A stretch of DNA of 64,000 bases, taken from NCBI RefSeq assembly GCF_000427445.1, contig NZ_KE386496.1:1714406-1778405 (forward strand). Direction: 5' to 3'. The position numbers were made by a program, and so were the translations under genes. Shown here one piece after another: positions 18,141-28,323 of the stretch. The DNA comes from Methylocapsa acidiphila B2 (GTDB taxonomy: Bacteria; Pseudomonadota; Alphaproteobacteria; Rhizobiales; Beijerinckiaceae). Below the pieces are notes generated by a model, which was given only the letters and a program-made list of their open reading frames with translations, was not told where the DNA came from and ran no database searches. Numbering within the stretch: the first letter of the stretch is position 1; each line of letters starts with the position of its first letter.

Positions 18141-18255
18141 AGCGCCGTCTCAGACGCGATCTTACCCGAGTCGCCAAGCCTGTTGACCAATCGGCGGATG
18201 GGCGAAGCGCGGAGTTGCTCTAGACGCGCTTGGTCCGCGTGGATAATTCCGGCGC

Positions 18256-19560
18256 CTAGTCCAGCCCCGGAGGCCGCGGCCCGCCATAGGCAAAGGCGAG
18301 GAGTTCGATCGTATGAACCATCGGAATGTCGATTGCGCTCGCGATCTGCGTCACGCAGCCGATATTGCCGGTGGCGACGACGTCGGGCGAAGTTGCAAGA
18401 ATATTCGCGACCTTGCGATCGCGGAGCGCTGCGGCCAATTCTGGCTGAAGGATATTATAGGTCCCGGCAGAACCGCAACATAGATGCGCCTCGGCGAGAT
18501 CGCGCACCAAAAAGCCGGCCTGGGCGAGAAGGCGCTTCGGCAGCGCATCGATTTTCTGCCCATGCTGCATGGAACAGGCGGACTGGTAGGCGACGGTCAA
18601 CGCAGGCAGCGATCGCGGAGCGCCAAGATCGAGGGTCGCAAGAAACTCGGTTGCGTCTTTCGCAAGCGCCGAGATGCGCGCGGCCTTTGCGGCATAAGAC
18701 GCTTCGTTCCTTAGGAGGAAACCGTAATCCTTAATCATCGTTCCGCAACCAGACGCGGTCACGAGAATAGCGTCTAGACCACGCGACTCTATCTGCGCGC
18801 TCCACAAGTCTATATTTCGCCGCGCCTGGGAAAGCGCCTGCGCCTCGTCACCCAAGTGATGGACGAGCGCGCCGCAACAGACCTCGCCAGGCGTAGCTGC
18901 AATTTCCACCCCGAGACGCTCCAGCAGATCGATCGCCGAAGCATTTGTTTGTGGTCGTAAAACGCTCTGCGCGCAGCCCTTCAGCAAGGCGACGCGCGCA
19001 ATCTGCGGCGTATTGGTTTTTGTAGCCGTCTTGCTCCGGCGCCTCAAAGCGCGATCGAGACGATTGGGCGCCAGCCGCAGCATCGCGGCAAGCCGCTGGC
19101 CTGTTTTGCCGAAGCCCGCAAGCATAGGCGCCAACGGCTTGGCGAGGACGCCGGCGCGGAGCGCGAGCGCGAAACGCCTTGGATGGGGGAGAATAAAAGC
19201 GAGCGATGCGCGCATCAGCCTCTCGGCGAACGGCCTCCTGTAAGTCTTTTCGATCCTGGCCCGCGCAGCGTCGACGAGATGCATGTAATTTACGCCGGAT
19301 GGACACGTCGTCATGCAGCCGAGACAAGAGAGGCAGCGGTCGATGTGCCGAACTGTTTCTGCATCGGCGGCGCGATCGGCCTCGAACATCTCTTTGATGA
19401 GGTAAATGCGTCCACGCGGACTGTCGAGCTCGTCGCCGAGAAGCATGAAGGTCGGGCAGGTCGCCGTGCAAAATCCGCAATGGACGCAACTGCGCAGGAT
19501 CTTGTCGGCTTCCGCTGTTCCTACGTCCGAAAGCTGCGCCAAGGAAAAATTGGTTTGCAT
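18256..19560 (-). CDS. glcF: Glycolate oxidase iron-sulfur subunit
   Basis: 434 residues, normal GlcF length. Two ferredoxin-like Cys clusters are intact: CVHCGFCTATCP (about residues 25-36) and CLSCLGCMTTCP (about 76-87). The C-terminal half has two CCG-type domains: EVCCGALVHHLG and HLCCGSAGTYNILQPELA, plus ASGCGTMIKDYG and YQSACSMQHGQK, which bind further clusters or haem-like cofactors in the family. It passes electrons from glycolate oxidation to the quinone pool. It is one base downstream of glcE, so they are co-transcribed. Confidence 0.95.
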   Translation of the reverse strand: MQTNFSLAQLSDVGTAEADKILRSCVHCGFCTATCPTFMLLGDELDSPRGRIYLIKEMFEADRAADAETVRHIDRCLSCLGCMTTCPSGVNYMHLVDAARARIEKTYRRPFAERLMRASLAFILPHPRRFALALRAGVLAKPLAPMLAGFGKTGQRLAAMLRLAPNRLDRALRRRSKTATKTNTPQIARVALLKGCAQSVLRPQTNASAIDLLERLGVEIAATPGEVCCGALVHHLGDEAQALSQARRNIDLWSAQIESRGLDAILVTASGCGTMIKDYGFLLRNEASYAAKAARISALAKDATEFLATLDLGAPRSLPALTVAYQSACSMQHGQKIDALPKRLLAQAGFLVRDLAEAHLCCGSAGTYNILQPELAAALRDRKVANILATSPDVVATGNIGCVTQIASAIDIPMVHTIELLAFAYGGPRPPGLD

Positions 19561-19561
19561 G

Positions 19562-20773
19562 TCAAAACTCGAAAAAAAGGCGTCTCGGCTCTAAGATCCC
19601 GTTCGGATCGAATGCAGCCTTCAAACGACGAGACAAAGCCACTAGCGCGCTGTCCTGAGGCCCAAACGCGTCGATCCGACCGCGAAGCTCTGCAGGAGCC
19701 CGAACAAGCGTGGCATGCCCACCTCCTTGAGCCGCCACCGCGCGCTTGATCACCTCCGCGCCGGCGTCTGCGGCAAGGTCAGACGATGGCTCCACAGCGA
19801 GCCAGACCAGCCCTCCAGACCAGTCGAACAGCGCCTCGCAAGACAAGGCCTCGGCACATGCGTCGGCGACCCTCGGTCCGGCGGTCGGCGCGACTGAACA
19901 TTTCCAAATGAGGCTCTCGGACGAGGTTGCAAGCGGAGCAACGTCACGGATCGCCGACCAGAGAATTTTGGAAGCTTCTGCGTCAAGAGAATCTGACGGG
20001 CCGAACGGTTTCAAAATGGCGGCCAGCCGTTCGAAACGCGCCTTTACGGACGGCGCGAATCCTTCAACGCGCAAGACCGTGAGCGCGGTCGAATATCCTT
20101 GGCGCTGCGCCGCCGCCGCCGGCAAATGAGCCGCGCCCGAGACGTCGACCGGCGCGCCCATCGCAGTGCAAAGCGCAGCGATCGCGCGGCCGGGATCGAG
20201 GCCGGAGAGAACGAGCGTCGCGACAGTCTCCGGCGCCGGCAAGACCTTGACTGTGATTTCTGTCGCGACCGCCAATGTTCCGAAAGAGCCGGCGAGCGCG
20301 CGAGGAAGATCGTAGCCAGTCACATTCTTCACGACGCGACCGCCGGCCTTGAAGGCCTCGCCGCGACCGGACACTGCCTTGACCCCGAGCACGTGATCAC
20401 GGGCTGCTCCCGCCTTGATCCGGCGGGGCCCGGAGAGATTGGCCATGACGCAGCCGCCGAGCGTGCCGGCTCCGGTCCCGTAGATCCGGCTGAAAGACAT
20501 GGGCTCAAAAGCAAGTTCCTGGCCCTGATCGGACAATAGCGTCTCGATCGTCTCGATCGGCGTGGCCGCGAGCGCCGAAAGCACAAGCTCCTCAGGCTCA
20601 TAGAGCGTCACGCCCGACAGAGCCGAGAGGTCGAGCCGGCGCACGGCCTCGCTCGGCCTGCCGAGCGCCGATTTGGAGCCGAGGCCGGAGACGCTGAGCG
20701 GCGTGCGCGAGGCGACGGCCAAAGAGACGGCGGCCGCGACTTCGGCGGCGTCGGCCGGGGCGAGAGGAGACAT
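19562..20773 (-). CDS. glcE: Glycolate oxidase FAD-binding subunit
   Basis: About 403 residues from the ATG at 20773 (MSPLAPADAAEVAAAV); an upstream in-frame ATG at 20833 would add a 20-residue tail that does not look like the family. PCMH-type FAD domain signs: TPLSVSGLGSKSALG, LDLSALSGVTLYEPEELVL, GTGAGTLGGCVMANLSGPRR, HVLGVKAVSGRG and GGRVVKNVTGYDLPRALAGS. It ends in DPNGILEPRRLFF. Works with GlcD and GlcF in glycolate oxidation during photorespiration-type or C1/C2 metabolism. No glcD gene is present upstream; the next gene is divergent. Confidence 0.93.
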   Translation of the reverse strand: MSPLAPADAAEVAAAVSLAVASRTPLSVSGLGSKSALGRPSEAVRRLDLSALSGVTLYEPEELVLSALAATPIETIETLLSDQGQELAFEPMSFSRIYGTGAGTLGGCVMANLSGPRRIKAGAARDHVLGVKAVSGRGEAFKAGGRVVKNVTGYDLPRALAGSFGTLAVATEITVKVLPAPETVATLVLSGLDPGRAIAALCTAMGAPVDVSGAAHLPAAAAQRQGYSTALTVLRVEGFAPSVKARFERLAAILKPFGPSDSLDAEASKILWSAIRDVAPLATSSESLIWKCSVAPTAGPRVADACAEALSCEALFDWSGGLVWLAVEPSSDLAADAGAEVIKRAVAAQGGGHATLVRAPAELRGRIDAFGPQDSALVALSRRLKAAFDPNGILEPRRLFFEF

Positions 20774-21265
20774 TTGAAACCTACGCGGCAAGATCGGAAC
20801 GAAATCTATACCTATTTTCCGAGGCTTTGGCACCCGAGGCTCAGCCTTGACAATACGATCAGAGGTTCAGCGACACGAGCGGAGGCCGAATCCTTGCGCA
20901 TTTGCATGAAAGATCGGGCGCATGACCGAGTTTCCGCAGAAGCCGATCATTTAAGCCTTGCTCCTAAAGGCGCCGCCGCTCGACCGCCGCGGCCCAACGG
21001 CTCTGCTCACACGGTGAAACAACACGCCATTCAGCACATGTTGATCCTTTCGAGTGATAGCGCCGACATGAGGCGAGACCTGACTACAAGACGGATGATG
21101 GCTATGAGTTGCTTTGCATAACTTGTTCGTCGGATGCTGTGCGCGCGAGTCACGACTGATGCGTAATTTATGTAATAATATTACGCAAACTCATCCATTT
21201 GGTGGATTTCCTTCATGCGCAAAAATCATCACCTTGGAGCCTTCCCGTGACGTTCGAGGTTGCCG
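20774..21265. promoter_or_regulatory. Divergent intergenic region between glcE and luxI-like gene
   Basis: About 490 bp with no supported gene. The glcE-proximal part is GC-rich. The luxI-proximal part is AT-rich and carries a perfect 7-bp inverted repeat, GCGTAAT and ATTACGC, separated by 12 bases at 21161-21186, then ATCCA/TGGAT arms at 21193-21207. These lie 60-105 bp before the luxI start, a position suitable for promoter or operator function. No binding protein can be named. Confidence 0.5.
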
Positions 21266-21931
21266 GTGATAGATATAATCCACGGTTACGAACGGCTTGC
21301 TCGCCCAAAGTTTTTCGATGAGATGTTGCGTCACCGCAAGCACTTTACGGTCGGCTCGGGAAACATGGGTTTGAACCCCATCGATGATGAACTCGACATC
21401 GACCCGTTCGATCGAGACGACGCCGTTTACCTATGTAGCCGCCTGCCAGACGGCGCGCTTGCCGGATCCGTCCGCTTTCTCAACACGATGACCGCGACAA
21501 TGGCGGAAGGACTTTTGAAGACAGATTTCTCAAACTTGGCAGTTCGGGCGCCGACGATTTGGGAGTGCTCGCGATTCGTCTTTTCAAATAATGTCAGCCT
21601 TCAGCCAAATGGGGCGCCGTTACCGGCCTGTGAACTCATCGTCGGGATGTGCCTTTTCGGCCTTGAAAATGGGGTGACGCAAATGACCGCCGTTCATGAG
21701 GCGAGCCTGGAAGCCGTTTTTGCGAAATGTGGCCTGGATTTCGACGTTCTCGGACGATTGTGGATCGAGAATTACGGCGCGATGCATTATTCGCTCTGGG
21801 ATATTTCGCGTGATTTAGCGACATTGGTTCGTCAAGCGACGCAATTATCGTCGGATTTGTTACGCCCTGAAGACTTGGGCTCTGCGCAAGACTTTGGCTT
21901 CGTGCAAAGCCAGGGCCGCGCGGACGAGTAG
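21266..21931 (+). CDS. LuxI-family acyl-homoserine lactone synthase
   Basis: About 221 residues from a GTG at 21266 with GAGG six bases upstream (a TTG at 21260 is less well placed). It would make an N-acyl-homoserine lactone from SAM and an acyl carrier. Family features: MLRHRKHF (Arg and Phe of the RxxxxF motif, residues ~22 and 27), DDELDIDPFDRDDAVYL (acidic residues), GSVRFL (Arg ~70), and WECSRFVFSN (Glu and Arg). The family's usual Trp after the RxxxxF motif seems absent; the site reads GSGNMG. No LuxR gene is adjacent or elsewhere in the window. Confidence 0.8.
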   Translation: MIDIIHGYERLARPKFFDEMLRHRKHFTVGSGNMGLNPIDDELDIDPFDRDDAVYLCSRLPDGALAGSVRFLNTMTATMAEGLLKTDFSNLAVRAPTIWECSRFVFSNNVSLQPNGAPLPACELIVGMCLFGLENGVTQMTAVHEASLEAVFAKCGLDFDVLGRLWIENYGAMHYSLWDISRDLATLVRQATQLSSDLLRPEDLGSAQDFGFVQSQGRADE

Positions 21932-21951
21932 CGCGGCGCCAAGGGCTCGAC

Positions 21952-22914
21952 CTACAACTTGCGCAGCTCCACTTCCTCGACGCGATGGCTCGGCCCTTTA
22001 GTAAGAACCAAATTGGCGCGGGCCTTCGTCGGCAATATGTTTTCGCGTAGATTTTTCAGGTTGATCCGGGTCCAAATATCCTGCGCAGTAGCTTCCGCGG
22101 CGGCGTCGTCGAGGTCCGCATATTTCTTGAAGTAGGACGAAGGATCGCGAAACGAGGTCTGACGCAACCGCATGAAGCGGTCGACGAACCATTTTTCGAG
22201 TTCCGTCTCCTCCGCATGGAGATAGACCGAAAAATCAAAGAAATCGGATACGAAGGGTATGGCGCGACCGTCTTTGCCCGCGCGATTAGGCATTAGTACG
22301 TTCAGCCCCTCGACGATGAGGATATCCGGCCGATCGACGATAATATGCTCGCCCGGCACGACGTCATAGGTCACATGGGAATAGACCGGCGCACGTACGA
22401 CGCGCTCGCCCGCTTTGACGTCGGAAAGAAAACGAAGCAAAGCAGCCCCGTCATAGCTTTCGGGAAAGCCCTTTTTCTGCATCAAGCCGTCACGCAGCAG
22501 TTCGGCGTTCGGATGCAGAAATCCGTCGGTCGTGACCAGTTCGACCTTCGGCGTGTTCGGCCAGCGCGAAAGCAAAGCCTGCATGATGCGCGACAGAGTC
22601 GACTTGCCGACTGAAACAGATCCAGCAACGCCGATAATATAGGGCGTCTTGCCGTCTTCGTCGCCGAGAAAGCGTTGAGTCGCTTTGTAGAGCCCTTGAG
22701 TCGCGGCGACGTAAAGGGACAGGAGCCGCGAAAGCGGAAGATAGATCGCAATGACCTCGTCGAGCGAAATCGGATCATTGAGAGATCTGAGTCGAGCGAG
22801 ATCCTCAAGAGTCAGGGTCAGCGGCGCATCGGCGCGCAGCGCAGCCCACTCGTTTCGGGTGAACCGGTGATAAGGAGAGAGGGTCGCGGCAGCGACTGTC
22901 GCCCGCTCTTCCAT
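21952..22914 (-). CDS. coaA: Pantothenate kinase, type I
   Basis: 320 residues from ATG 22914 ([18 protein letters not shown]), chosen because AAGGA lies 7 bases upstream and the length matches E. coli CoaA (316). Phosphorylates pantothenate, the first committed step to coenzyme A. Walker A is [13 protein letters not shown] (residues ~100-112); [20 protein letters not shown] and KGFPESYD follow, then [22 protein letters not shown] and [13 protein letters not shown]. Ends in [20 protein letters not shown]. It lies at the downstream end of the histidine cluster, an order common in Rhizobiales. Confidence 0.95.
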   Translation of the reverse strand: MEERATVAAATLSPYHRFTRNEWAALRADAPLTLTLEDLARLRSLNDPISLDEVIAIYLPLSRLLSLYVAATQGLYKATQRFLGDEDGKTPYIIGVAGSVSVGKSTLSRIMQALLSRWPNTPKVELVTTDGFLHPNAELLRDGLMQKKGFPESYDGAALLRFLSDVKAGERVVRAPVYSHVTYDVVPGEHIIVDRPDILIVEGLNVLMPNRAGKDGRAIPFVSDFFDFSVYLHAEETELEKWFVDRFMRLRQTSFRDPSSYFKKYADLDDAAAEATAQDIWTRINLKNLRENILPTKARANLVLTKGPSHRVEEVELRKL

Positions 22915-22979
22915 GCGAGATCCTTTTTGCCGGCTGCGAAGCGTCGCATGCAATTGTCTTGGCCGGACCGCGCGCCCGG

Positions 22980-23309
22980 TCAAGGCGAAATATTGCGCCG
23001 CGAAGCTTTTTCTTCATGGCCAGATTTGGCGGTGCGCTTTTCGAGCTCCTCCAGAACCTCCCCGAGGGATGCGCCGCTCTGATGCAGCACGACAAGCAAA
23101 TGATAAAGCAAGTCCGCGCTCTCGCTGACGACGGCCTTATGATCCTTCTCGAGGGCCGCAATGACGAGCTCGACGGCTTCCTCGCCCAATTTCTTCGCGG
23201 CGCGGGAAGGACCGCCCTCGAGCAGCGATTTTGTATAGGACGCCGCAGCGTCAGCCTTGGATCTCGCCGCGATGATCGCGGCGAGATCTTCCAAGCAAAA
23301 CGTCGTCAT
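22980..23309 (-). CDS. hisE: Phosphoribosyl-ATP pyrophosphatase
   Basis: 109 residues, second step of histidine synthesis (PR-ATP to PR-AMP). Family signs: [29 protein letters not shown] in two parts, with the EExxE-type metal site GEEAVEL, then [19 protein letters not shown]. The C-terminal tail is basic ([15 protein letters not shown]). It overlaps hisF by four bases (ATGA), so translation is coupled. Confidence 0.95.
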   Translation of the reverse strand: MTTFCLEDLAAIIAARSKADAAASYTKSLLEGGPSRAAKKLGEEAVELVIAALEKDHKAVVSESADLLYHLLVVLHQSGASLGEVLEELEKRTAKSGHEEKASRRNISP

Positions 23310-24124
23310 CGGCTTGTCTCCGCAAGCAGAGAAGTGTCGGCCGGGCGCAAGGCGGACGGACTTGCGTCGAGGCGCATCGGTAGGCCGTAGCTCGCCATAT
23401 GGCGCTTGGCCTCGCCGATGGTGAATTCCCCGAAATGAAAAATGGAGGCGGCGAGGACCGCGGTCGCGCCGCCGTCGCGAACGCCTTCGACAAGATGGTC
23501 GAGCGTTCCGACGCCGCCCGAGGCGATGACCGGCACGCCGACCGCGTCTGTGACGGCGCGGGTGAGCGCGATGTCAAATCCGCTCCGGGCCCCATCCCGG
23601 TCCATCGAGGTCAGCAGAATTTCCCCCGCGCCAAGGGCCACGACCTCGCGCGCATAGGCGATGACGTCGAGGCCGGTTGGACGCCGCCCGCCATGGGTGA
23701 AGATTTCCCATTTGCCGGGGCCGGTCTGCTTTGCGTCAATAGCGACGACGACGCATTGGCTGCCGAACTTTTCCGCCGCCTCGCGCACGAAATCACGATT
23801 CGCCACAGCGGCGGTCATGATCGAGACTTTATCCGCGCCCGCGAGCAAAAGCTTGCGAATATCCTCGAGCGTGCGCACGCCGCCTCCGACCGTGAGGGGC
23901 ATGAAACAGGCCTCCGCCGTGCGCTGAACGACGTCGAAAATGATCGCTCGATCTTCGTGGCTCGCCGTGATGTCGAGAAAGCAAAGCTCGTCGGCGCCGG
24001 CGGAATCATAGGCGATCGCGCACTCGACCGGATCGCCGGCGTCGCGCAGATCGACGAAATTCACGCCCTTGACCACGCGGCTGTCCTTGACGTCGAGACA
24101 AGGGATGACGCGGCATTTAAGCAT
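23306..24124 (-). CDS. hisF: Imidazole glycerol phosphate synthase, cyclase subunit
   Basis: 272 residues, slightly longer than the usual ~255 because of a C-terminal tail ([13 protein letters not shown]). Beta-alpha barrel with catalytic Asp in [14 protein letters not shown] (residue ~11) and second Asp in [14 protein letters not shown]; phosphate sites [16 protein letters not shown] and [15 protein letters not shown]. Acts with HisH to make imidazole glycerol phosphate and AICAR. Between hisA and hisE, all facing left. Confidence 0.95.
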   Translation of the reverse strand: MLKCRVIPCLDVKDSRVVKGVNFVDLRDAGDPVECAIAYDSAGADELCFLDITASHEDRAIIFDVVQRTAEACFMPLTVGGGVRTLEDIRKLLLAGADKVSIMTAAVANRDFVREAAEKFGSQCVVVAIDAKQTGPGKWEIFTHGGRRPTGLDVIAYAREVVALGAGEILLTSMDRDGARSGFDIALTRAVTDAVGVPVIASGGVGTLDHLVEGVRDGGATAVLAASIFHFGEFTIGEAKRHMASYGLPMRLDASPSALRPADTSLLAETSR

Positions 24125-24152
24125 GGGCTCGCCCTTACAATTTAGCGATTTG

Positions 24153-24902
24153 TCACGCCGGCGCCTTCGCCAGCCGTATGAGATCGAGGGCTTGCGCGGG
24201 ATCGAGCCTTCCGTCGTAGAGAGCCCGCCCCGTGATCGCGCCTTCGAGCTTGGCGCAGTCTGGCTTCAGCAGGCGCTCGACATCCGCAAGCGAGGCGAGA
24301 CCGCCCGAGGCGATGACAGGGATCGTCAGAGCCTCCGCGAGCGCCAGGGTCGCCTCGACGTTCAAGCCCCGCAAAAGCCCATCGCGGGCGATGTCCGTAT
24401 AAATCACCGCCGCCACGCCAGCATCCTCGAAACGCTTGCCGAGCTCGACGGCGGCAAGAGTGGAAACCTCCGCCCAGCCTTCGACGGCGACCAGCCCATC
24501 CCGGGCGTCGATTCCGACGGCGATGCGGCCGGGAAACAGCCGCGCAGCTCGCCGCACCAGTTCTGGATCGCGGACTGCCGCCGTTCCGATGACGATGCGC
24601 GACACGCCCTTGCCGAGCCACCCGTCGATGGTCGCGAGATCGCGCACGCCGCCGCCGAGCTGCGCAGGAATATGGATTTCCGCGAGAATGGACTCGACCG
24701 CCCGCGCATTCATCGGCTTGCCGGCGAAAGCTCCGTCGAGATCGACTATATGGAGATATTCGAACCCCTGGGCCTCGAACGCCTGGGCCTGCGCGGCCGG
24801 ATCGTCGTTAAAGACCGTGGCCTTCGCCATGTCGCCCTGGACGAGGCGCACGCAGCGGCCGTCTTTGAGATCTATCGCCGGGAAGAGAATCATGGCCGCC
24901 AC
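24153..24902 (-). CDS. hisA: ProFAR isomerase
   Basis: 249 residues. Catalytic Asp in [20 protein letters not shown] (residue ~11), the second acid in [14 protein letters not shown], and phosphate sites [15 protein letters not shown] and [15 protein letters not shown]. Isomerises ProFAR to PRFAR. It starts inside the end of hisH (13-bp overlap), so the genes are coupled. Ends LIRLAKAPA. Confidence 0.95.
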   Translation of the reverse strand: MAAMILFPAIDLKDGRCVRLVQGDMAKATVFNDDPAAQAQAFEAQGFEYLHIVDLDGAFAGKPMNARAVESILAEIHIPAQLGGGVRDLATIDGWLGKGVSRIVIGTAAVRDPELVRRAARLFPGRIAVGIDARDGLVAVEGWAEVSTLAAVELGKRFEDAGVAAVIYTDIARDGLLRGLNVEATLALAEALTIPVIASGGLASLADVERLLKPDCAKLEGAITGRALYDGRLDPAQALDLIRLAKAPA

Positions 24903-25537
24903 CTGAGGAAATTGGCGATGAACGCCAGGCCGAGCGCCTGGCTCTTCTCCGGATGGAATTGCGCGCCGGCCAGATTATCGCGCCCGATCAATGCGGTCAC
25001 CGGACCGCCGTAATCTGTCGCGGCGATGATATTCGCTTCGCTCGCCGGCCGAAACGCATAGGAATGGACGAAATAGGCGTGGAGCCCATCCGCGCCTGTC
25101 GGAATATTCGCGAGCAAAGCATGCGGCCGGCGCGCGTCAAGCGTGTTCCACCCCATATGCGGAATGCGCAGCCCGGGGGCGGCCGGGATCGCTTCAACGT
25201 CGCCTTCGATCCACCCGAGCCCTGCTGTGATTTGGTGCTCCAGTCCCCGCGTCGCCATCAATTGCATGCCGACGCAAATGCCGAGAAAGGGCCTGCCTCT
25301 TTCCTGGACGGCGCAGGTCATCGCGGCGATCATTCCGGGCACGGCTTCAAGGCCAGCGCGGCAATCGGCGAAAGCGCCCACGCCCGGCAGAACCACATGG
25401 TCCGCCTGCCCGACAAAGTCGGGATCACGCGTGACGCGGATGTCGGCCGACAGGCCGGCTTCCCGCGCCGCGCGCTCGAAGGCCTTATGCGCGGAATGGA
25501 GATTGCCCGATCCATAATCGACGATGGCGACGTTCAC
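24890..25537 (-). CDS. hisH: Imidazole glycerol phosphate synthase, glutaminase subunit
   Basis: 215 residues. Class I glutamine amidotransferase: [19 protein letters not shown] start, oxyanion region [13 protein letters not shown], nucleophile Cys in [12 protein letters not shown], and the His-Glu pair in [12 protein letters not shown]. Supplies ammonia to HisF. The start overlaps the DUF2628 gene by 4 bases, and the end overlaps hisA by 13. Confidence 0.95.
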   Translation of the reverse strand: MNVAIVDYGSGNLHSAHKAFERAAREAGLSADIRVTRDPDFVGQADHVVLPGVGAFADCRAGLEAVPGMIAAMTCAVQERGRPFLGICVGMQLMATRGLEHQITAGLGWIEGDVEAIPAAPGLRIPHMGWNTLDARRPHALLANIPTGADGLHAYFVHSYAFRPASEANIIAATDYGGPVTALIGRDNLAGAQFHPEKSQALGLAFIANFLRWRP

Positions 25538-25950
25538 GCGCTTTCCTCGCGAGACTCCGTCGTGGAGACGCTGCTCTCCAGCGCATCGCCGCGTCGAAAG
25601 AACGCCGACTCGGCCTCGTCCAGGCCCGATGCAGCGACAATCGCCGCGAGGCGCCGCCCTCTCGCCTGAAGCTTACGCTCGAGGAGCCGATTGGCTTCCA
25701 GCCCGAGCAGGGCCTCGAGCAGCAAGGCAATGGTTAAGGCTGCGGCGCCGGATAGGACGCCGAGCCCAGCCATCGCCAGGAGCGAAAATGCGCCTGCGAC
25801 CCACAGGCCGGCCGTGAGCCAGAGCCCGTGATGAAGGAGCCAAACCGGCCCGAACAGAAACGCGCTCCGGGCGAAGCCCTCGCGAATAAATACCGCGTCC
25901 GCGAGAGACGACACGCCTTCGCCGCGAAGATGAACCGAATAGACGGCCAT
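25534..25950 (-). CDS. DUF2628 small membrane protein of the his cluster
   Basis: About 138 residues from ATG 25950 ([12 protein letters not shown]); ATGs at 25962 and 26022 are possible but less like the family. DUF2628 pattern: [24 protein letters not shown] followed by three hydrophobic helices, then [14 protein letters not shown] and an Arg-rich cytoplasmic end. It is a common passenger between hisB and hisH in Rhizobiales; its function is not known. Overlaps hisH by 4 bases. Confidence 0.85.
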   Translation of the reverse strand: MAVYSVHLRGEGVSSLADAVFIREGFARSAFLFGPVWLLHHGLWLTAGLWVAGAFSLLAMAGLGVLSGAAALTIALLLEALLGLEANRLLERKLQARGRRLAAIVAASGLDEAESAFFRRGDALESSVSTTESREESA

Positions 25951-26157
25951 AATTTTGAGCATCCTCGAACGCCGCCGCCGCGCCTGCGTCACGAAAGAAA
26001 AACCGCAAGCGGACGCCATCATCTGCGATCCAATAGCGCGGGATGCGGGAAGAAAGCCAGCTTCCTCTTTAGCATCTCCCAGCCGGGCGCAACAAAGCTT
26101 AAGCGAGAGCTGAGACGAAGCCTATCGCCGCCAAAGCCGGCCACGAAAGGTCTGGCC

Positions 26158-26745
26158 TCAGAGGGTTCCTTTCGTCGAAGGGATCGCACCCTTCAAGCGC
26201 GGGTCCAGCTGGATGGCGGCGCGGAGCGCGCGCGCAAGGCCCTTGAAGGACGATTCCGATATATGATGCGAATTCTCGCCATAGAGCGTCTCGACGTGGA
26301 TGTTCATGCCGGCATGCATGGTGAAGGCCTGGAAAAACTCACGCACCAGTTCGGTGTCGAAATCGCCGATCTTGGCCTTTGCGAATTGGGTTCTGAAGAT
26401 GAGAAAGGGGCGCCCGGATATATCGACAGCGACGCGCGTCAAGGTCTCATCCATCGGTAGAAGCACGTCGGCGAAGCGCGTGATCCCCGCCATATCGCCC
26501 AAAGCGCGCCGCACCGCCTGCCCGAGAGCGATTCCTGTATCCTCTACCGTATGATGTTGATCGATATGGAGATCGCCTTTCGCGCGAATTTCAATGTCGA
26601 TCAGCGAATGTCGAGCGAGTTGCTCAAGCATGTGGTCGAAAAAGCCGACGCCAGTCGAAATCGCGGCCGCGCCGACTCCGTCGAGATCGACATTGACCTC
26701 GATTTGCGTTTCCTTGGTGTGCCTTGAAACGGCGCCTTTACGCAT
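26158..26745 (-). CDS. hisB: Imidazoleglycerol-phosphate dehydratase
   Basis: 195 residues from ATG 26745 ([17 protein letters not shown]), the typical length of this monofunctional form; upstream in-frame ATGs give an atypical leader. Metal-binding motifs: [16 protein letters not shown] and [14 protein letters not shown], then [15 protein letters not shown] and [14 protein letters not shown]. Removes water from imidazole glycerol phosphate. First gene of the leftward cluster; ~200 bp separate it from DUF2628. The 288 bp upstream to the epimerase-like gene hold no gene. Confidence 0.95.
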   Translation of the reverse strand: MRKGAVSRHTKETQIEVNVDLDGVGAAAISTGVGFFDHMLEQLARHSLIDIEIRAKGDLHIDQHHTVEDTGIALGQAVRRALGDMAGITRFADVLLPMDETLTRVAVDISGRPFLIFRTQFAKAKIGDFDTELVREFFQAFTMHAGMNIHVETLYGENSHHISESSFKGLARALRAAIQLDPRLKGAIPSTKGTL

Positions 26746-27033
26746 GTCAATTGGCTCGGGACTGGCTTGGCGCTCGCGCAAGCGCTCCTGCGGCCATCCG
26801 GGCTTGGACGGACCGCGGACCTGATTTAGCAAGCCTTCGGAATTTTGGCTACCAGCTTCGCCGCGCCTGGTCTCAGCCCAGCGCGCGCTGATCGGCATGG
26901 GCGTAGAGCGCGCGAAAGCCGCGGCGACCAAACTGACCTTGGATCAACCGCGGGTCTCGCCGCAATATTCGGATTTGCCGCCGCTTTCGCCACCCCGCTC
27001 TCAGGACCGGAGAAAGCGCGCTTTGGTCAGGCC

Positions 27034-28047
27034 TCAGACGAAAGCGTCGGCTCGAACACGCGTCTCACTCGTGATCTTTTTGCCATGCTCGCGGAGAAGC
27101 GCATCAAAATAGGCGATGGTGCGGACCAGTCCCTCGTCGAGCTTGATCGTGGGCCGCCAGCCAAGAAGCTTTTCGGCGACCTCGATGTTGGGCTGGCGCT
27201 GCTTCGGATCGTCCTCCGGCAAAGGCCGCTCGACAAGCTTGGACTGAGACCCAGTCAGTGCGATGACTTTCTCAGCGAGCTCGCGAATGGTGAATTCGCC
27301 CGGATTGCCTATATTGATCGGACCGGTGACCTCTTCGGGCGAGTTCATGAGTCGATCCAACCCATCGATCAGATCCGTCACATAGCAAAAGGATCGCGTT
27401 TGCTCGCCGCGGCCAAAGATCGTGATGTCCTCGCCAAGCAACGCCTGGCAGATGAAGTTTGACACCACGCGGCCGTCGTCCGGGCGCATGTTGGGTCCAT
27501 AGGTATTGAAGATGCGCGCGACCTTTATGCTCATCTTGTGCTGACGATGATAATCGAAGAACAAGGTCTCCGCGCAGCGCTTGCCCTCGTCATAGCAAGA
27601 CCGGCTGCCGATCGGGTTGACATTGCCCCAATAATCTTCGGTCTGCGGATGCACGATGGGATCGCCATAGACCTCGGAGGTCGAGGCCTGGAGGATGCGA
27701 ACCTTCAAGCGCTTGGCGAGGCCCAGCATGTTGATCGCGCCGGAGACGCTCGTCTTTGTCGTCTGGACGGGATCGAACTGATAGTGAATCGGCGAGGCCG
27801 GACAAGCGAGGTTGTAGATTTCGTCGACCTCGACGAAGAGCGGAAAAGTCACATTGTGACGCAGCAGCTCAAAGCGGGGATCGGAGATCAGCTCCTCAAT
27901 GTTGCGGCGAGTCCCGGTCGAGAAATTGTCGACGCAAAGCACCTCATGGCCTTGGTTTAATAGACGTCGGCACAGATGGCTTCCGAGGAATCCGGCTCCG
28001 CCGGTAACTAAAATTCGCTTTTGTCCTAACAGCACGTTTGGCTCCAC
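27034..28047 (-). CDS. UDP-glucuronate decarboxylase-like NAD-dependent epimerase/dehydratase
   Basis: 337 residues, extended SDR. NAD site [20 protein letters not shown] (residues ~11-30), [15 protein letters not shown], catalytic Ser/Tyr/Lys in [10 protein letters not shown] and [11 protein letters not shown]. The [21 protein letters not shown] and [13 protein letters not shown] stretches are characteristic of UXS, which makes UDP-xylose from UDP-glucuronate for surface polysaccharide. dTDP-glucose dehydratase is a less likely option. Unlinked to a glycan cluster here; AT-rich promoter region on its right. Confidence 0.85.
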   Translation of the reverse strand: MEPNVLLGQKRILVTGGAGFLGSHLCRRLLNQGHEVLCVDNFSTGTRRNIEELISDPRFELLRHNVTFPLFVEVDEIYNLACPASPIHYQFDPVQTTKTSVSGAINMLGLAKRLKVRILQASTSEVYGDPIVHPQTEDYWGNVNPIGSRSCYDEGKRCAETLFFDYHRQHKMSIKVARIFNTYGPNMRPDDGRVVSNFICQALLGEDITIFGRGEQTRSFCYVTDLIDGLDRLMNSPEEVTGPINIGNPGEFTIRELAEKVIALTGSQSKLVERPLPEDDPKQRQPNIEVAEKLLGWRPTIKLDEGLVRTIAYFDALLREHGKKITSETRVRADAFV

Positions 28048-28323
28048 TCGGACGAATGAATTAGCTTTTCTATTAAATATTAAATAATATATACTTCTAA
28101 GTATAAAGAAAATCTGACAAAACTCATGAACGCATCAGAGTTTTTCTTAACAAAGGCCAATCTAATATTTTGCAGCCGCCAAGTCTACTAAGACTTTAGT
28201 CTTAGGCGCTATCCATCTAAAGGATGAAGGTCATTTGCAGGGCGCGTCGCCAGGCGCCGCCGGAGGCCGCTCGCGGCGCCGCGCAATCTACGTCTTTAGG
28301 ATGATGAGATGAGCGTCGACAGA
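28048..28323. promoter_or_regulatory. AT-rich promoter region with near-perfect palindrome
   Basis: 276 bp upstream of the UXS-like gene and downstream of the cytochrome-like gene. 28060-28130 is strongly AT-rich. At 28188-28205 lies CTAAGACTTTAGTCTTAG, two perfect 8-bp arms round a TT centre, with the form of a dimeric-repressor operator. It is ~140 bp from the UXS start. No cognate regulator is near. Confidence 0.4.

Larger units (their letters stand above)
17427..18255. other. Gene-free prophage edge with three promoter-like repeats
   Basis: About 830 bp between terminase and glcF with no frame that looks coding. It contains three imperfect ~50-bp direct repeats (listed separately), and beyond each, about 35 bases further along, a partly similar TTAC-containing stretch, so the real repeat may be ~90 bp. 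The composition changes from AT-rich to the GC-rich host in this stretch, so the prophage boundary is probably here. No integrase attachment core could be identified by eye. Confidence 0.7.
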
